DNA of 64,000 nt from Schlegelella_A sp038241255 (GTDB taxonomy: Bacteria; Pseudomonadota; Gammaproteobacteria; Burkholderiales; Burkholderiaceae_C). Made by a program: the position numbers and the translations under genes. How positions within the stretch are numbered: the stretch's first letter is position 1; each line of letters opens with the position of its first letter. Where the stretch lies: positions 59,343 to 123,342 of the forward strand of contig JBBRFW010000001.1 of the NCBI GenBank assembly GCA_038241255.1, written 5' to 3'. Shown here one piece after another: positions 29,225 to 36,553 of the stretch. A model generated the notes under the pieces. That model searched no databases and was not told where the DNA came from. It saw only the letters and a list, made by a program, of their open reading frames with translations.

Positions 29225-30037
29225 TCAGTTGGTGAACTTGTAGTCCGTCTTCGCCTTGGCGCGCAGCTCGTCGCGGAACGCGGCGGCCTTCTGCTGGGCC
29301 AGGCGCTGCTGGATCTGCGGCTTGACGTCGGCGAGCGGCGGGAACTGCGCGGCGCGCGTGTCCTCAAGCTTGATGATGTGATAGCCGAATTGCGTCTTGA
29401 CCGGCGTTTCGGTGTACTCGCCCTTCTTCAGCGCGACCATCGCCTGCGAGAACTCGGGCACGTACGACGCGGGGCTGGCGAAGTCGAGGTCGCCGCCGTT
29501 CGGCGCCGAGCCGGTGTCCTTCGAGCTCTTCTTGGCCAGGTCCTCGAACTTCGCGCCCGCCTTGAGCTGGGCGATGATCGCCTTGGCCTCGTCTTCCTTC
29601 TCGACCAGGATGTGGCGCGCCTTGTACTCGGTGCCGCTCGACTGCGCCTTGAACTTGTCGTATTCCTTCTGCACGTCGGCATCGCTCACCGTGGCCTTCT
29701 TGTCGAGGTCCTGCGAGAGGAGCCCGATCAGGATGGTCTGGCGCGCTATCTCCATCTGCGCCTTGAAGTCGGGCGAGGCCCCGAGGCCGCGCCGATCCGC
29801 CTCCTGGCTCAGGATCTCGTCGGTGACGACCTTGTCGCGCACCAGCTTCTCGAGGTCGGGCGGGACCTGCTGGTTGCGCGCCGCGGCCTGCTTCTGCACC
29901 TGGCTCACGATGGCGTCGACGCGCGCCTTCGGAACCGGCTTGCCGTTGACGACGGCGATGTTCTGCGCCTGGACGGCGAGCGGCGCCAGGGCGGCGGCGG
30001 CGAGCACGATGCTCGCGGCGATAGAGCTCTTCTTCAT
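29225..30037 (-). CDS. Periplasmic peptidyl-prolyl isomerase, parvulin type
   Basis: This 270-aa exported folding factor starts with a signal peptide MKKSSIAASIVLAAAALAPL (cleavage near VQAQ). A SurA/PrsA-like N-terminal helical region (about 28-125) and one rotamase domain (about 135-230) follow. The rotamase has ARHILVEKEDEAKAIIAQLK, FEDLAKKSSKDTGSAPNGGDL and FGYHIIKLED, all parvulin hallmarks. Length and layout resemble PpiC/Cbf2-type proteins rather than SurA (two domains). It lies convergent to ybbA and precedes a BolA-YciB pair on the same strand. Confidence 0.9.
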   Translation of the reverse strand: MKKSSIAASIVLAAAALAPLAVQAQNIAVVNGKPVPKARVDAIVSQVQKQAAARNQQVPPDLEKLVRDKVVTDEILSQEADRRGLGASPDFKAQMEIARQTILIGLLSQDLDKKATVSDADVQKEYDKFKAQSSGTEYKARHILVEKEDEAKAIIAQLKAGAKFEDLAKKSSKDTGSAPNGGDLDFASPASYVPEFSQAMVALKKGEYTETPVKTQFGYHIIKLEDTRAAQFPPLADVKPQIQQRLAQQKAAAFRDELRAKAKTDYKFTN

Positions 30038-30118
30038 GTGGAACGTGCCTTTCCGGCGGGACGATGTTGAGGAACGAACGGGTGGAAGCCCGGCGACGCC
30101 CGGCGGCCGGTAGTGCGC

Positions 30119-30385
30119 TCAGCGCGGCTGCGGAGCGCGGGCGTCGATCGCCAGAGCGTGGATGCCGCGCGGCATCAGGGAGTGCAGGGCATCATATACG
30201 AGGCGATGGCGGCGGACCCGGCTCAGCCCTTCGAAGCGCGCGCTGGTGATGGTGACGCTGAAATGGCGCCCCTCGCGCGCGCCGGCGTGGCCGGCATGGA
30301 GGTGGCTGTCGTCGACGACGGCAATCGCATCGGGCGCGAGCGCGGCGCGCAGGGTCGCCTCGATCTCGTCTGCCGATACGCTCAT
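30119..30385 (-). CDS. BolA family protein
   Basis: This 88-aa protein has the BolA fold, with DDSHLHAGHAGAREGRHFSV giving the conserved D-S-H-x-H-x-G-H segment and RVRRHRLVYDALHSLM supplying the helix-turn-helix-like part. BolA proteins work with monothiol glutaredoxins in Fe-S and stress metabolism. The ATG at 30385 overlaps the stop of the yciB gene (30382-30384), so they are co-translated. This yciB-bolA-PpiC order is common in betaproteobacteria as I recall it. Confidence 0.9.
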   Translation of the reverse strand: MSVSADEIEATLRAALAPDAIAVVDDSHLHAGHAGAREGRHFSVTITSARFEGLSRVRRHRLVYDALHSLMPRGIHALAIDARAPQPR

Positions 30386-31053
30386 CGCGAGTCGGGGCCG
30401 GCGGCCGGCAGGGTGCGGGCGGCCTTGATTGGCGTTTCCTCGTCCTTCAGGAAGCGCGAGAGGTAGAAGCCCTGCCCGACCATGAACACCAGCATCAGAC
30501 CGGTGAGGCCGAACACCTTGAAGGTCGCCCACACCGAGGTCGAATAGTTGTAGGCCACGTACAGGTTGACGACGCCCATCAGGAAGAAGAAGGCGATCCA
30601 GGCGAGGTTCAGGCGCTGCCAGACCGGCTTGGGCAGCACCAGCTGCTCGCCGACCAGCGCCTGCAGCAGGTTCTTGCCGAAGAGCGACTGGCTCAGCCAG
30701 AGGGCGAGCGCCATCGCCCAGTCGAGCGCGCTCGGCTTCCATTTGATGAAGGTCGGGTTGTGGAACCAGATCGTCGCGCCGCCGAGCACGGCGATCAGGC
30801 CGAAGGTGACCCACAGCATGGTGTCGACCTTCTTCCGCATGAGGAGCAGGATGCCGATCTGAACCAGCGAGGCGACCATGACCACGACCGTGGCGAGGAG
30901 CACGGGAGCCTCGTCGACGCCGACGACGCCGCCGGACACGGCGAAGCCGAGGTGCTCGGTGGCGAAGCGGGCGGCGGCCTCGGCATTCACGTCGGCGATC
31001 TTGAAGACGCCGAAGAACAGGATGATGGGAAGGAAGTCGAGGAACAGCTTCAT
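30382..31053 (-). CDS. yciB: Intracellular septation protein A homologue (YciB)
   Basis: This inner-membrane protein of 223 aa has about six hydrophobic segments. The start MKLFLDFLPIILFFGVFKI is the classical YciB N-terminus. Further signatures are MLWVTFGLIAVLGGATIWFH with FIKWKP after it, and NLAWIAFFFLMGVVNLYVAY. It contains a longer loop around residues 30-50 than the E. coli protein. It supports septum formation and envelope integrity. It is the first gene of the yciB-bolA-isomerase run and divergent from the livK-type gene. Confidence 0.92.
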   Translation of the reverse strand: MKLFLDFLPIILFFGVFKIADVNAEAAARFATEHLGFAVSGGVVGVDEAPVLLATVVVMVASLVQIGILLLMRKKVDTMLWVTFGLIAVLGGATIWFHNPTFIKWKPSALDWAMALALWLSQSLFGKNLLQALVGEQLVLPKPVWQRLNLAWIAFFFLMGVVNLYVAYNYSTSVWATFKVFGLTGLMLVFMVGQGFYLSRFLKDEETPIKAARTLPAAGPDSR

Positions 31054-31221
31054 TGAGGCCCTGCGCACGTCGGCGCGGTCGGCGCGCACGCCGGCGGTCG
31101 CCAGTCTATCTCCGCCGGAGCGGAGTGCGAGACCGTGCGGGTTTGGGGGAAGTCCCTGTAACCCCAAGTTGTTCGCATCCGTTACCTTTCGCACGGATCA
31201 CTTTGTCGCCCAGGAGCAACC

Positions 31222-32511
31222 ATGAACACCCCCACCACCCCGCTCGTCCAAAGCGCCGTCGCCACTTGCATCGGCCTCGCGCTCGCCGTATCGGCCGGTT
31301 CCGCCTCGGCGCAGGCCAAGGCGGGGGCCAAGCCGCTACAGGGCCAGGTTGTCAAGCTCGCCTGGATCGACCCGCTGTCGGGCCTGATGGGCCCGGTCGG
31401 CAACAACCAGCTCAACAGCTGGAAATTCTTCGTCGACAAGTTCAATGCCGACAATCCGGCCGGAGTGAAATTCGAGATCACCGGCTTCGACAACAAGGTT
31501 TCCCCCGCCGAGACGCTGAACGCGCTCAAGCTGGCGACCGATCAGGGCATCCGCTACATCATCCAGGGCAACAGCTCGGGCGTCGGCCTGGCGCTCATCG
31601 ACGCGATCAACAAGTACAACGAGCGCAATCCGGGCAAGGAGGTGATCTACCTCAACGAAGCGGCCGTCGATCCCGACCTGACGAACAGCAAGTGCAGTTT
31701 CTGGCACTTCCGCTACGACGCCGACACGACGATGAAGATGGAGGCGATGACGACCTTCATGAAGGATCAGAAGGACATTCACAAGGTCTACATCCTGGGC
31801 CAGAACTATTCGCATGGCGTGCAGGTCGCCAAGTACACGAAGGAAGACCTGAAGAGAAAGCGCCCCGATATCGAGATCGTCGGCGAGGACCTGCATCCGA
31901 TCGCCAGCGTGCGCGACTTCGCGCCCTATATCGCCAAGATCAAGGCCTCCGGCGCCGACACGGTCGTCACCGGCAACTGGGGCTCGGACCTTTCGCTATT
32001 GGTTAAGGCGGCCGTCGAAGGCGGCTACTCCGGCAAGTTCTTCACCTACTACGCCGGCATCACTGGCACGCCGACGGCGCTCGGCACGAACGGCGCCGGC
32101 AAGGTCTACGTCATCGCCTACGCGCACCCCAACATGGGCGGCGAGAACGACAAGGACATGGCCGCTTTCAAGGCCAAGTACAACGACGACTTCTACACCG
32201 GGGCCATCATCCGCATGCTCGAGTCGCTGACGATCGCGATGGCGCAAACCAAATCGACCGATCCGGTCAAGGTCGCCTATGCGCTCGAGGGCATAAAGTG
32301 GAAGAGTGAGTTCGGCGGCGAGGTCGAGATGAGGAAGACCGACCATCAGCTTCAGCAGCCCCTCTACATGACCGTCTGGGAGAAGGCCAGCTCGAAATTC
32401 AAGTACAGCCCGGAAAACACTGGCATGACGTTCGCGCCGGTGGCCGAATATCCGAATTACGTCTCGAGCACGCCGACCAGCTGCCAGATGAAGCGGCCGT
32501 CCGCGTCCTGA
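31222..32511 (+). CDS. livK: Branched-chain amino acid-type ABC transporter substrate-binding protein (LivK type)
   Basis: This is the periplasmic receptor of a HAAT-class importer. It has 429 aa with a signal peptide (about 1-31, ending ASAQ). Features are KLAWIDPLSGLMGPVGNNQL (about 50-69), TDQGIRYIIQGNSSGVGLAL, VYILGQNYSHGVQ and KIKASGADTVVTGNWGSDLS. LivK-type proteins bind not only Leu/Ile/Val but also aromatic acids, amides and other organics. The downstream acyl-CoA genes suggest the substrate is a degradable organic acid (inference). AGGAGC precedes the ATG. A terminator-like hairpin follows. Confidence 0.9.
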   Translation: MNTPTTPLVQSAVATCIGLALAVSAGSASAQAKAGAKPLQGQVVKLAWIDPLSGLMGPVGNNQLNSWKFFVDKFNADNPAGVKFEITGFDNKVSPAETLNALKLATDQGIRYIIQGNSSGVGLALIDAINKYNERNPGKEVIYLNEAAVDPDLTNSKCSFWHFRYDADTTMKMEAMTTFMKDQKDIHKVYILGQNYSHGVQVAKYTKEDLKRKRPDIEIVGEDLHPIASVRDFAPYIAKIKASGADTVVTGNWGSDLSLLVKAAVEGGYSGKFFTYYAGITGTPTALGTNGAGKVYVIAYAHPNMGGENDKDMAAFKAKYNDDFYTGAIIRMLESLTIAMAQTKSTDPVKVAYALEGIKWKSEFGGEVEMRKTDHQLQQPLYMTVWEKASSKFKYSPENTGMTFAPVAEYPNYVSSTPTSCQMKRPSAS

Positions 32512-32535
32512 ACCGAATAGCCGTTCCCCGATCGG

Positions 32536-32570
32536 GGCCCGAGCGCGCGCGACTCGGGCCTCTTTTCTTT
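32536..32570 (+). terminator. Intrinsic terminator/attenuator between livK and livH
   Basis: GGCCCGAG (32536-32543) and CTCGGGCC (32553-32560) form a perfect 8-bp stem with a 9-base loop, followed by the U-rich tract TCTTTTCTTT (32561-32570). It lies 26 bases before the livH start. Partial termination would give more binding protein than permease, as is usual in such operons. Confidence 0.75.
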
Positions 32571-32596
32571 CCGCACCGGCGCAGGGCGCAGGAACG

Positions 32597-33631
32597 ATGG
32601 AGTTCTTCACCATCTCGATGCTGAACGGCGTGAGCTACGGGCTCCTGCTGTTCATGCTGAGCTCCGGGCTGACGCTCATCTTCAGCATGATGGGCGTGCT
32701 GAATTTTGCGCACGCGAGCTTCTACATGCTCGGCGCCTACATCGCCTACACGATCGCCCGCTTCGTCGGCTTCTGGCCCGGCCTGATCCTGGCGCCGTTC
32801 GTGGTCGGCGCGCTCGGCGCGCTCTTCGAGCGCGTGTGCCTGCGCCGCGTCCACAAGTTCGGCCACGTTCCCGAGCTGCTGATCACCTTTGGCCTGTCGT
32901 TCGTCGTCTTCGAGCTGGTGATCCTGACCTGGGGCCGGACCGGCGTCGAGTTCCTGCCGCCAGAGGCGCTGCGCGGCTCGGCCTTCACGCTCGTCAACTC
33001 GTCGGTGACCGGGCTGCACCTCGTCGCCGGCGCCGCGCCGCCGGCGATGTGCACTGCCGCCGACGCCGCAGTGCGCGTCGCCTGCTCGCAGTTCCCGGCG
33101 ACGCGTGCCTTCATGATGCTGGTCGCCCTGGTCATGCTGCTCGCCCTCTGGCTGCTGCTGACGCGAACCCGCGTCGGCCTCGTCATCCAGAGCGCGCTCA
33201 CTCATCCGGAAATGGTCGAGTCCCTCGGCCACAACGTGCCACGCGTCTTCATGCTCGTGTTCGGCGCCGGCACCGCGCTGGCGGGCCTGGCCGGCGTCAT
33301 CGGCGGGTTCACTTTCCTGACCGAGCCGGCCATGGCGGCGGCCGTCGGCTCGGTGATCTTCGTGGTGGTCGTGGTCGGCGGCATGGGCTCGCTCGCCGGA
33401 GCGTTCGTCGCGTCGCTCATCATCGGCATCCTCCAGACCTTTGCGGTTGGCTCCGATGCATCGCTGGCGAGCGCCGCGCAGTCGCTTCATCTTGCCGTCG
33501 CGCCGGGTCTGGCCGATCATTCGCTGTTCAGGCTGACGATCGCCCAGGTCGCGCCCATCCTTCCCTATCTGTTCCTGGTGCTGATCCTCATCTTCCGACC
33601 CAAGGGACTCCTCGGGACGCGGGAGGGCTGA
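32597..33631 (+). CDS. livH: Branched-chain amino acid-type ABC transporter permease (LivH type)
   Basis: This 344-aa inner-membrane permease begins MEFFTISMLNGVSYGLLLFM. Hallmarks are SSGLTLIFSMMGVLNFAHASFYMLGAY split over residues 21-47, the LAGVIGGFTFL segment and GSVIFVVVVVGGMGSLAGAF (about 251-270). A periplasmic insert around residues 135-165 contains Cys residues. The stop shares a base with the next start (TGATG at 33629-33633). It forms the channel with the LivM-type subunit. Confidence 0.9.
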   Translation: MEFFTISMLNGVSYGLLLFMLSSGLTLIFSMMGVLNFAHASFYMLGAYIAYTIARFVGFWPGLILAPFVVGALGALFERVCLRRVHKFGHVPELLITFGLSFVVFELVILTWGRTGVEFLPPEALRGSAFTLVNSSVTGLHLVAGAAPPAMCTAADAAVRVACSQFPATRAFMMLVALVMLLALWLLLTRTRVGLVIQSALTHPEMVESLGHNVPRVFMLVFGAGTALAGLAGVIGGFTFLTEPAMAAAVGSVIFVVVVVGGMGSLAGAFVASLIIGILQTFAVGSDASLASAAQSLHLAVAPGLADHSLFRLTIAQVAPILPYLFLVLILIFRPKGLLGTREG

Positions 33632-34941
33632 TGGACGCCGCACCGACTCTCGCTGCTTCCCGTCCCGCCGCGCGCCCCGGCGAGCGGGGACGCCTGATCG
33701 TCTGGGGCGCTTACGCGCTGATCCTGGCCGTCGTGCCGCTGATCTTCTCCAGCAACCTCGAGCAATCGGTGCTGACCCAGATCGGCATCGGCATCGTCGC
33801 CTGTCTGTCGTACAACATGCTGCTCGGTCAGGGCGGCATGCTGAGCTTCGGCCACGCCGTGTACACCGGGCTCGGCGCCTTCGTCGCCGTGCACGCGATG
33901 CTGGGCATCGCTGACCGGTCGTTTCCGGTGCCGATGAGCCTGGTGCCGCTGATCGGCGGCGTCGGCGGCATGTTTTTCGCGGCCTTGCTCGGCTACGTCA
34001 CGACCAAGAAGGCCGGCACCCCGTTCGCGATGATCACGCTCGGCATCGGCGAGCTCGTCGCGCCGATGGTGCTGATGGTGCCCGAGTTCTTCGGCGGCGA
34101 AGGCGGCATCACGGTGAACCGAACCGCAGGACCGGCCGTTCTCGGCATCACCTACGGGCCGCAGCTACAGGTCTACTACCTGATCGCCGCTTACACCTTT
34201 GCCTGCACGGCAGCGATGTTCGCGTTCACGCGGACGCCGCTCGGCCGGATGCTCAACGCCGTTCGCGACAACCCCGAGCGGGTCGAATTCATCGGCTACA
34301 GCACGCAGCGAGTGCGCTATTTCTCTTTCGTCATCGCCGGCTTCTTCGCCGGGATTGCCGGCGGCATGTACGCCCTCCATTCCGAGATCGCCACGCCCGA
34401 AGCGGTCGGCGCGGCGCGCTCGGGCGCCTACCTGCTGTTCACCTTTCTCGGCGGCGCGACGTTCTTCTTCGGGCCGATCATCGGCGCCATCCTGATGGTC
34501 GTCGGCTTCGCTCTCTTTTCCGAGGTCACCAAGGCGTGGCAGCTCTACCTCGGCCTGATCTTTATGTTTATGGTCATGTATGCGCCCGGCGGCATCGCCA
34601 GCCTGATCATGATGAACGTGCGCGTCGCCATGCACCGCAAGCTGCACCGGCTGTGGGGCTGGTACGCGGCGCTCGCCGCGGCCACGCTGGTGATGCTGGC
34701 TGGGTTCGCGGCGTTGATCGAGATGATCTACGCGCGCCAGTTCGGCTCGGTCGGCGAGACGACAGCGCGCTATCTCGGCATGACGCTCGAAACCGCCAAC
34801 GTCGCGCCGTGGCTAGGCGCGCTGGCCGTCGCCCTCGTCGGCTTCGCGGCGTTCGAGGCGGTGCGGCGACGCTTCGCTCGCGCCTGGGGCACCGTGCAGG
34901 AGGAGATCGAAGCAACCCTGACCTTCAAGGAGCCATCATGA
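33631..34941 (+). CDS. livM: Branched-chain amino acid-type ABC transporter permease (LivM type) with C-terminal extension
   Basis: This is the second permease. The 436-aa chain starts at ATG 33631 (MDAAPTLAAS). The family motifs SYNMLLGQGGMLSFGHAVYTGLG (split over residues 57-79), GRMLNAVRDNPERVEFIGY and the C-terminal GLIFMFMVMYAPGGI are clear. After about residue 335 an extra segment follows with one or two more hydrophobic stretches and a charged tail ending FKEPS, longer than typical LivM (about 320-360 aa). The extension may contact the ATPases; its role is unknown. The stop overlaps the next start as ATGA. Confidence 0.88.
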   Translation: MDAAPTLAASRPAARPGERGRLIVWGAYALILAVVPLIFSSNLEQSVLTQIGIGIVACLSYNMLLGQGGMLSFGHAVYTGLGAFVAVHAMLGIADRSFPVPMSLVPLIGGVGGMFFAALLGYVTTKKAGTPFAMITLGIGELVAPMVLMVPEFFGGEGGITVNRTAGPAVLGITYGPQLQVYYLIAAYTFACTAAMFAFTRTPLGRMLNAVRDNPERVEFIGYSTQRVRYFSFVIAGFFAGIAGGMYALHSEIATPEAVGAARSGAYLLFTFLGGATFFFGPIIGAILMVVGFALFSEVTKAWQLYLGLIFMFMVMYAPGGIASLIMMNVRVAMHRKLHRLWGWYAALAAATLVMLAGFAALIEMIYARQFGSVGETTARYLGMTLETANVAPWLGALAVALVGFAAFEAVRRRFARAWGTVQEEIEATLTFKEPS

Positions 34942-35708
34942 CGACGGCCTCGCCCGCCGTCGAGCTGAAGGACCTGCGCAAGTCCTTCGGCAAGACCGAG
35001 ATCATCCGCGGCACCGACCTCGTCGTCGCGCCCGGCGAGCGGGTTGCCATCATCGGCCCGAACGGCGCTGGCAAGTCCACGCTCTTCAATCTCATCAGCG
35101 GCCGCTTCGGCCCGACCAGCGGGCAGATCCTTCTCAACGGCAAGCGCATCGACGGCCTCTATCCGTACGAGATCAGCCGCCTCGGCCTGGCGCGAAGCTT
35201 TCAGATCACCAACATCTTCAGCCGCCTCTCGGTGTTCGAGAACCTGCGCTGCGGGCTGCTCTGGTCGATGGGCTATCGCTACGCGTTCTGGAAATTCCTC
35301 GCCAAGCTAAAGGACGCCAACGAACGCGCCGAGCAGCTCCTCGGCATGATCCGCCTCGCGCGGAAGCGCGACACGCTGGCGATGAATCTCACCTACGCCG
35401 AGCAGCGAGCGCTCGAGATCGGCATCACGATCGCCGGCGGCGCCGACGTCATCCTCCTCGACGAGCCAACCGCCGGCATGAGCAAGAGCGAGACGGCGCG
35501 CTTCATTGAGCTGATCCGCGAGGTCACCGTCGGCAAGACGCTGCTCACCGTCGAGCACGACATGGGCGTCGTGTTCGGCCTGGCCGACAAGATCGCCGTC
35601 CTCGTCTACGGCGAGGTGATCGCCTTCGACGTTCCCGAGGCCGTCCGCGCCAACGCGCGCGTGCAGGAGGCCTACCTCGGCACGGTGCTCGCCGAGCACG
35701 CCACCTAA
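34938..35708 (+). CDS. livG: Branched-chain amino acid-type ABC transporter ATPase (LivG type)
   Basis: This cytoplasmic ATPase of 256 aa has Walker A GPNGAGKST near residue 39, signature LTYAEQRALEIGITIA (L-T-Y-A-E-Q, a variant of L-S-x-G-x-Q seen in LivG-like proteins), Walker B VILLDEPTAGM and H-loop VEHDMGVV. The LARSFQITNIF segment is typical of LivG. Start and stop of neighbours overlap or lie within 14 bases, so it is made with LivM and LivF. Confidence 0.9.
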   Translation: MTTASPAVELKDLRKSFGKTEIIRGTDLVVAPGERVAIIGPNGAGKSTLFNLISGRFGPTSGQILLNGKRIDGLYPYEISRLGLARSFQITNIFSRLSVFENLRCGLLWSMGYRYAFWKFLAKLKDANERAEQLLGMIRLARKRDTLAMNLTYAEQRALEIGITIAGGADVILLDEPTAGMSKSETARFIELIREVTVGKTLLTVEHDMGVVFGLADKIAVLVYGEVIAFDVPEAVRANARVQEAYLGTVLAEHAT

Positions 35709-35722
35709 GCCCGACGACGACC

Positions 35723-36418
35723 ATGCTCGAGCTCGCCGGACTGCACGCCTACTACGGCAAGAGCCACATCCTGCACGGCGTCGACATGCGCGTCGGCGAA
35801 GGCGAGATCGTCAGCCTGCTCGGCCGCAACGGCTCGGGCCGATCGACGACGATCCGGACGATCATGGGCCTGGTGCATGGCGAGGGTTCGATCCGCCTGC
35901 GCAATGAGGAGATCCTCGGCCACCGCACCTTCGATATCGCCCACCGCGGAATCGGCTACGTGCCCGAGAACCGCGACATTTTTCCCAAGCTCACCGTGCA
36001 CCAGAACTTGCAGCTCGGCGAGAAGCGCGGCAAGACCAAGCCGCGCTGGAGCTTCGACGACATGTACCGGATGTTCCCGCGTCTGAAAGAGCGCGAGCAC
36101 ACGGAGGCCGGCGTCCTCTCCGGCGGCGAGCAGCAGATGCTCACCCTCTGCCGCACGCTGATGGGCGACCCGGACCTGATCATGATCGACGAGCCCACCG
36201 AGGGCCTGGCGCCAAAGATCGTCGAGCTCGTCGCCGAGTACCTCAATACCCTGAAGAGCCGCGGCGTCTCGGTGCTGCTGGTCGAGCAGAAGCTGACGAT
36301 CGCGCTGCAGATCTCCGAGCGCTGCTACGTCATGGGGCATGGCTCGATCGTCTTCGAGGGCACGCCGGCGAAGCTGCTCGCCGACGGCGAAATCCGCAAA
36401 GAGTGGCTGGAGGTCTGA
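35723..36418 (+). CDS. livF: Branched-chain amino acid-type ABC transporter ATPase (LivF type), Walker A Lys replaced by Arg
   Basis: This is the second ATPase of the importer, 231 aa. The overall family match is strong: IGYVPENRDIFPKLTV, signature LSGGEQQMLTLCRTL, Walker B LIMIDEPTEGLAP and the end QISERCYVMGHGSIVFEG. The Walker A motif reads GRNGSGRST, so the invariant Lys is Arg40 (codon CGA). In a two-ATPase transporter one weakened site can be tolerated because LivG keeps a normal site. The gene ends the transporter block; 135 bases separate it from fadB. Confidence 0.9.
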   Translation: MLELAGLHAYYGKSHILHGVDMRVGEGEIVSLLGRNGSGRSTTIRTIMGLVHGEGSIRLRNEEILGHRTFDIAHRGIGYVPENRDIFPKLTVHQNLQLGEKRGKTKPRWSFDDMYRMFPRLKEREHTEAGVLSGGEQQMLTLCRTLMGDPDLIMIDEPTEGLAPKIVELVAEYLNTLKSRGVSVLLVEQKLTIALQISERCYVMGHGSIVFEGTPAKLLADGEIRKEWLEV

Positions 36419-36446
36419 GTCCGCGCGTGCCGTTCCGGTAAGCCCC

Positions 36447-36506
36447 CGCTGTCGTCCCTGGGACAGCGATCGACCGAGGCGCACGCCTAGAATCGAACGA
36501 ACGTTC
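36447..36506. promoter_or_regulatory. Candidate promoter/operator region before the beta-oxidation genes
   Basis: A hairpin CGCTGTC (36447-36453) / GACAGCG (36462-36468) without U-tract is followed by TAGAAT (36488-36493), a good -10 box, and GAACGAACGTTC (36495-36506), whose last eight bases are a perfect palindrome. A repressor site over the transcription start is plausible, for instance a TetR-type regulator as is usual for fatty-acid genes. No -35 box is convincing and no regulator gene lies nearby. Confidence 0.35.
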
Positions 36507-36553
36507 TTTTTTGTCCCGTCGTGCCAGCGGCGGGCGTTTCACGAGGACCTGTC

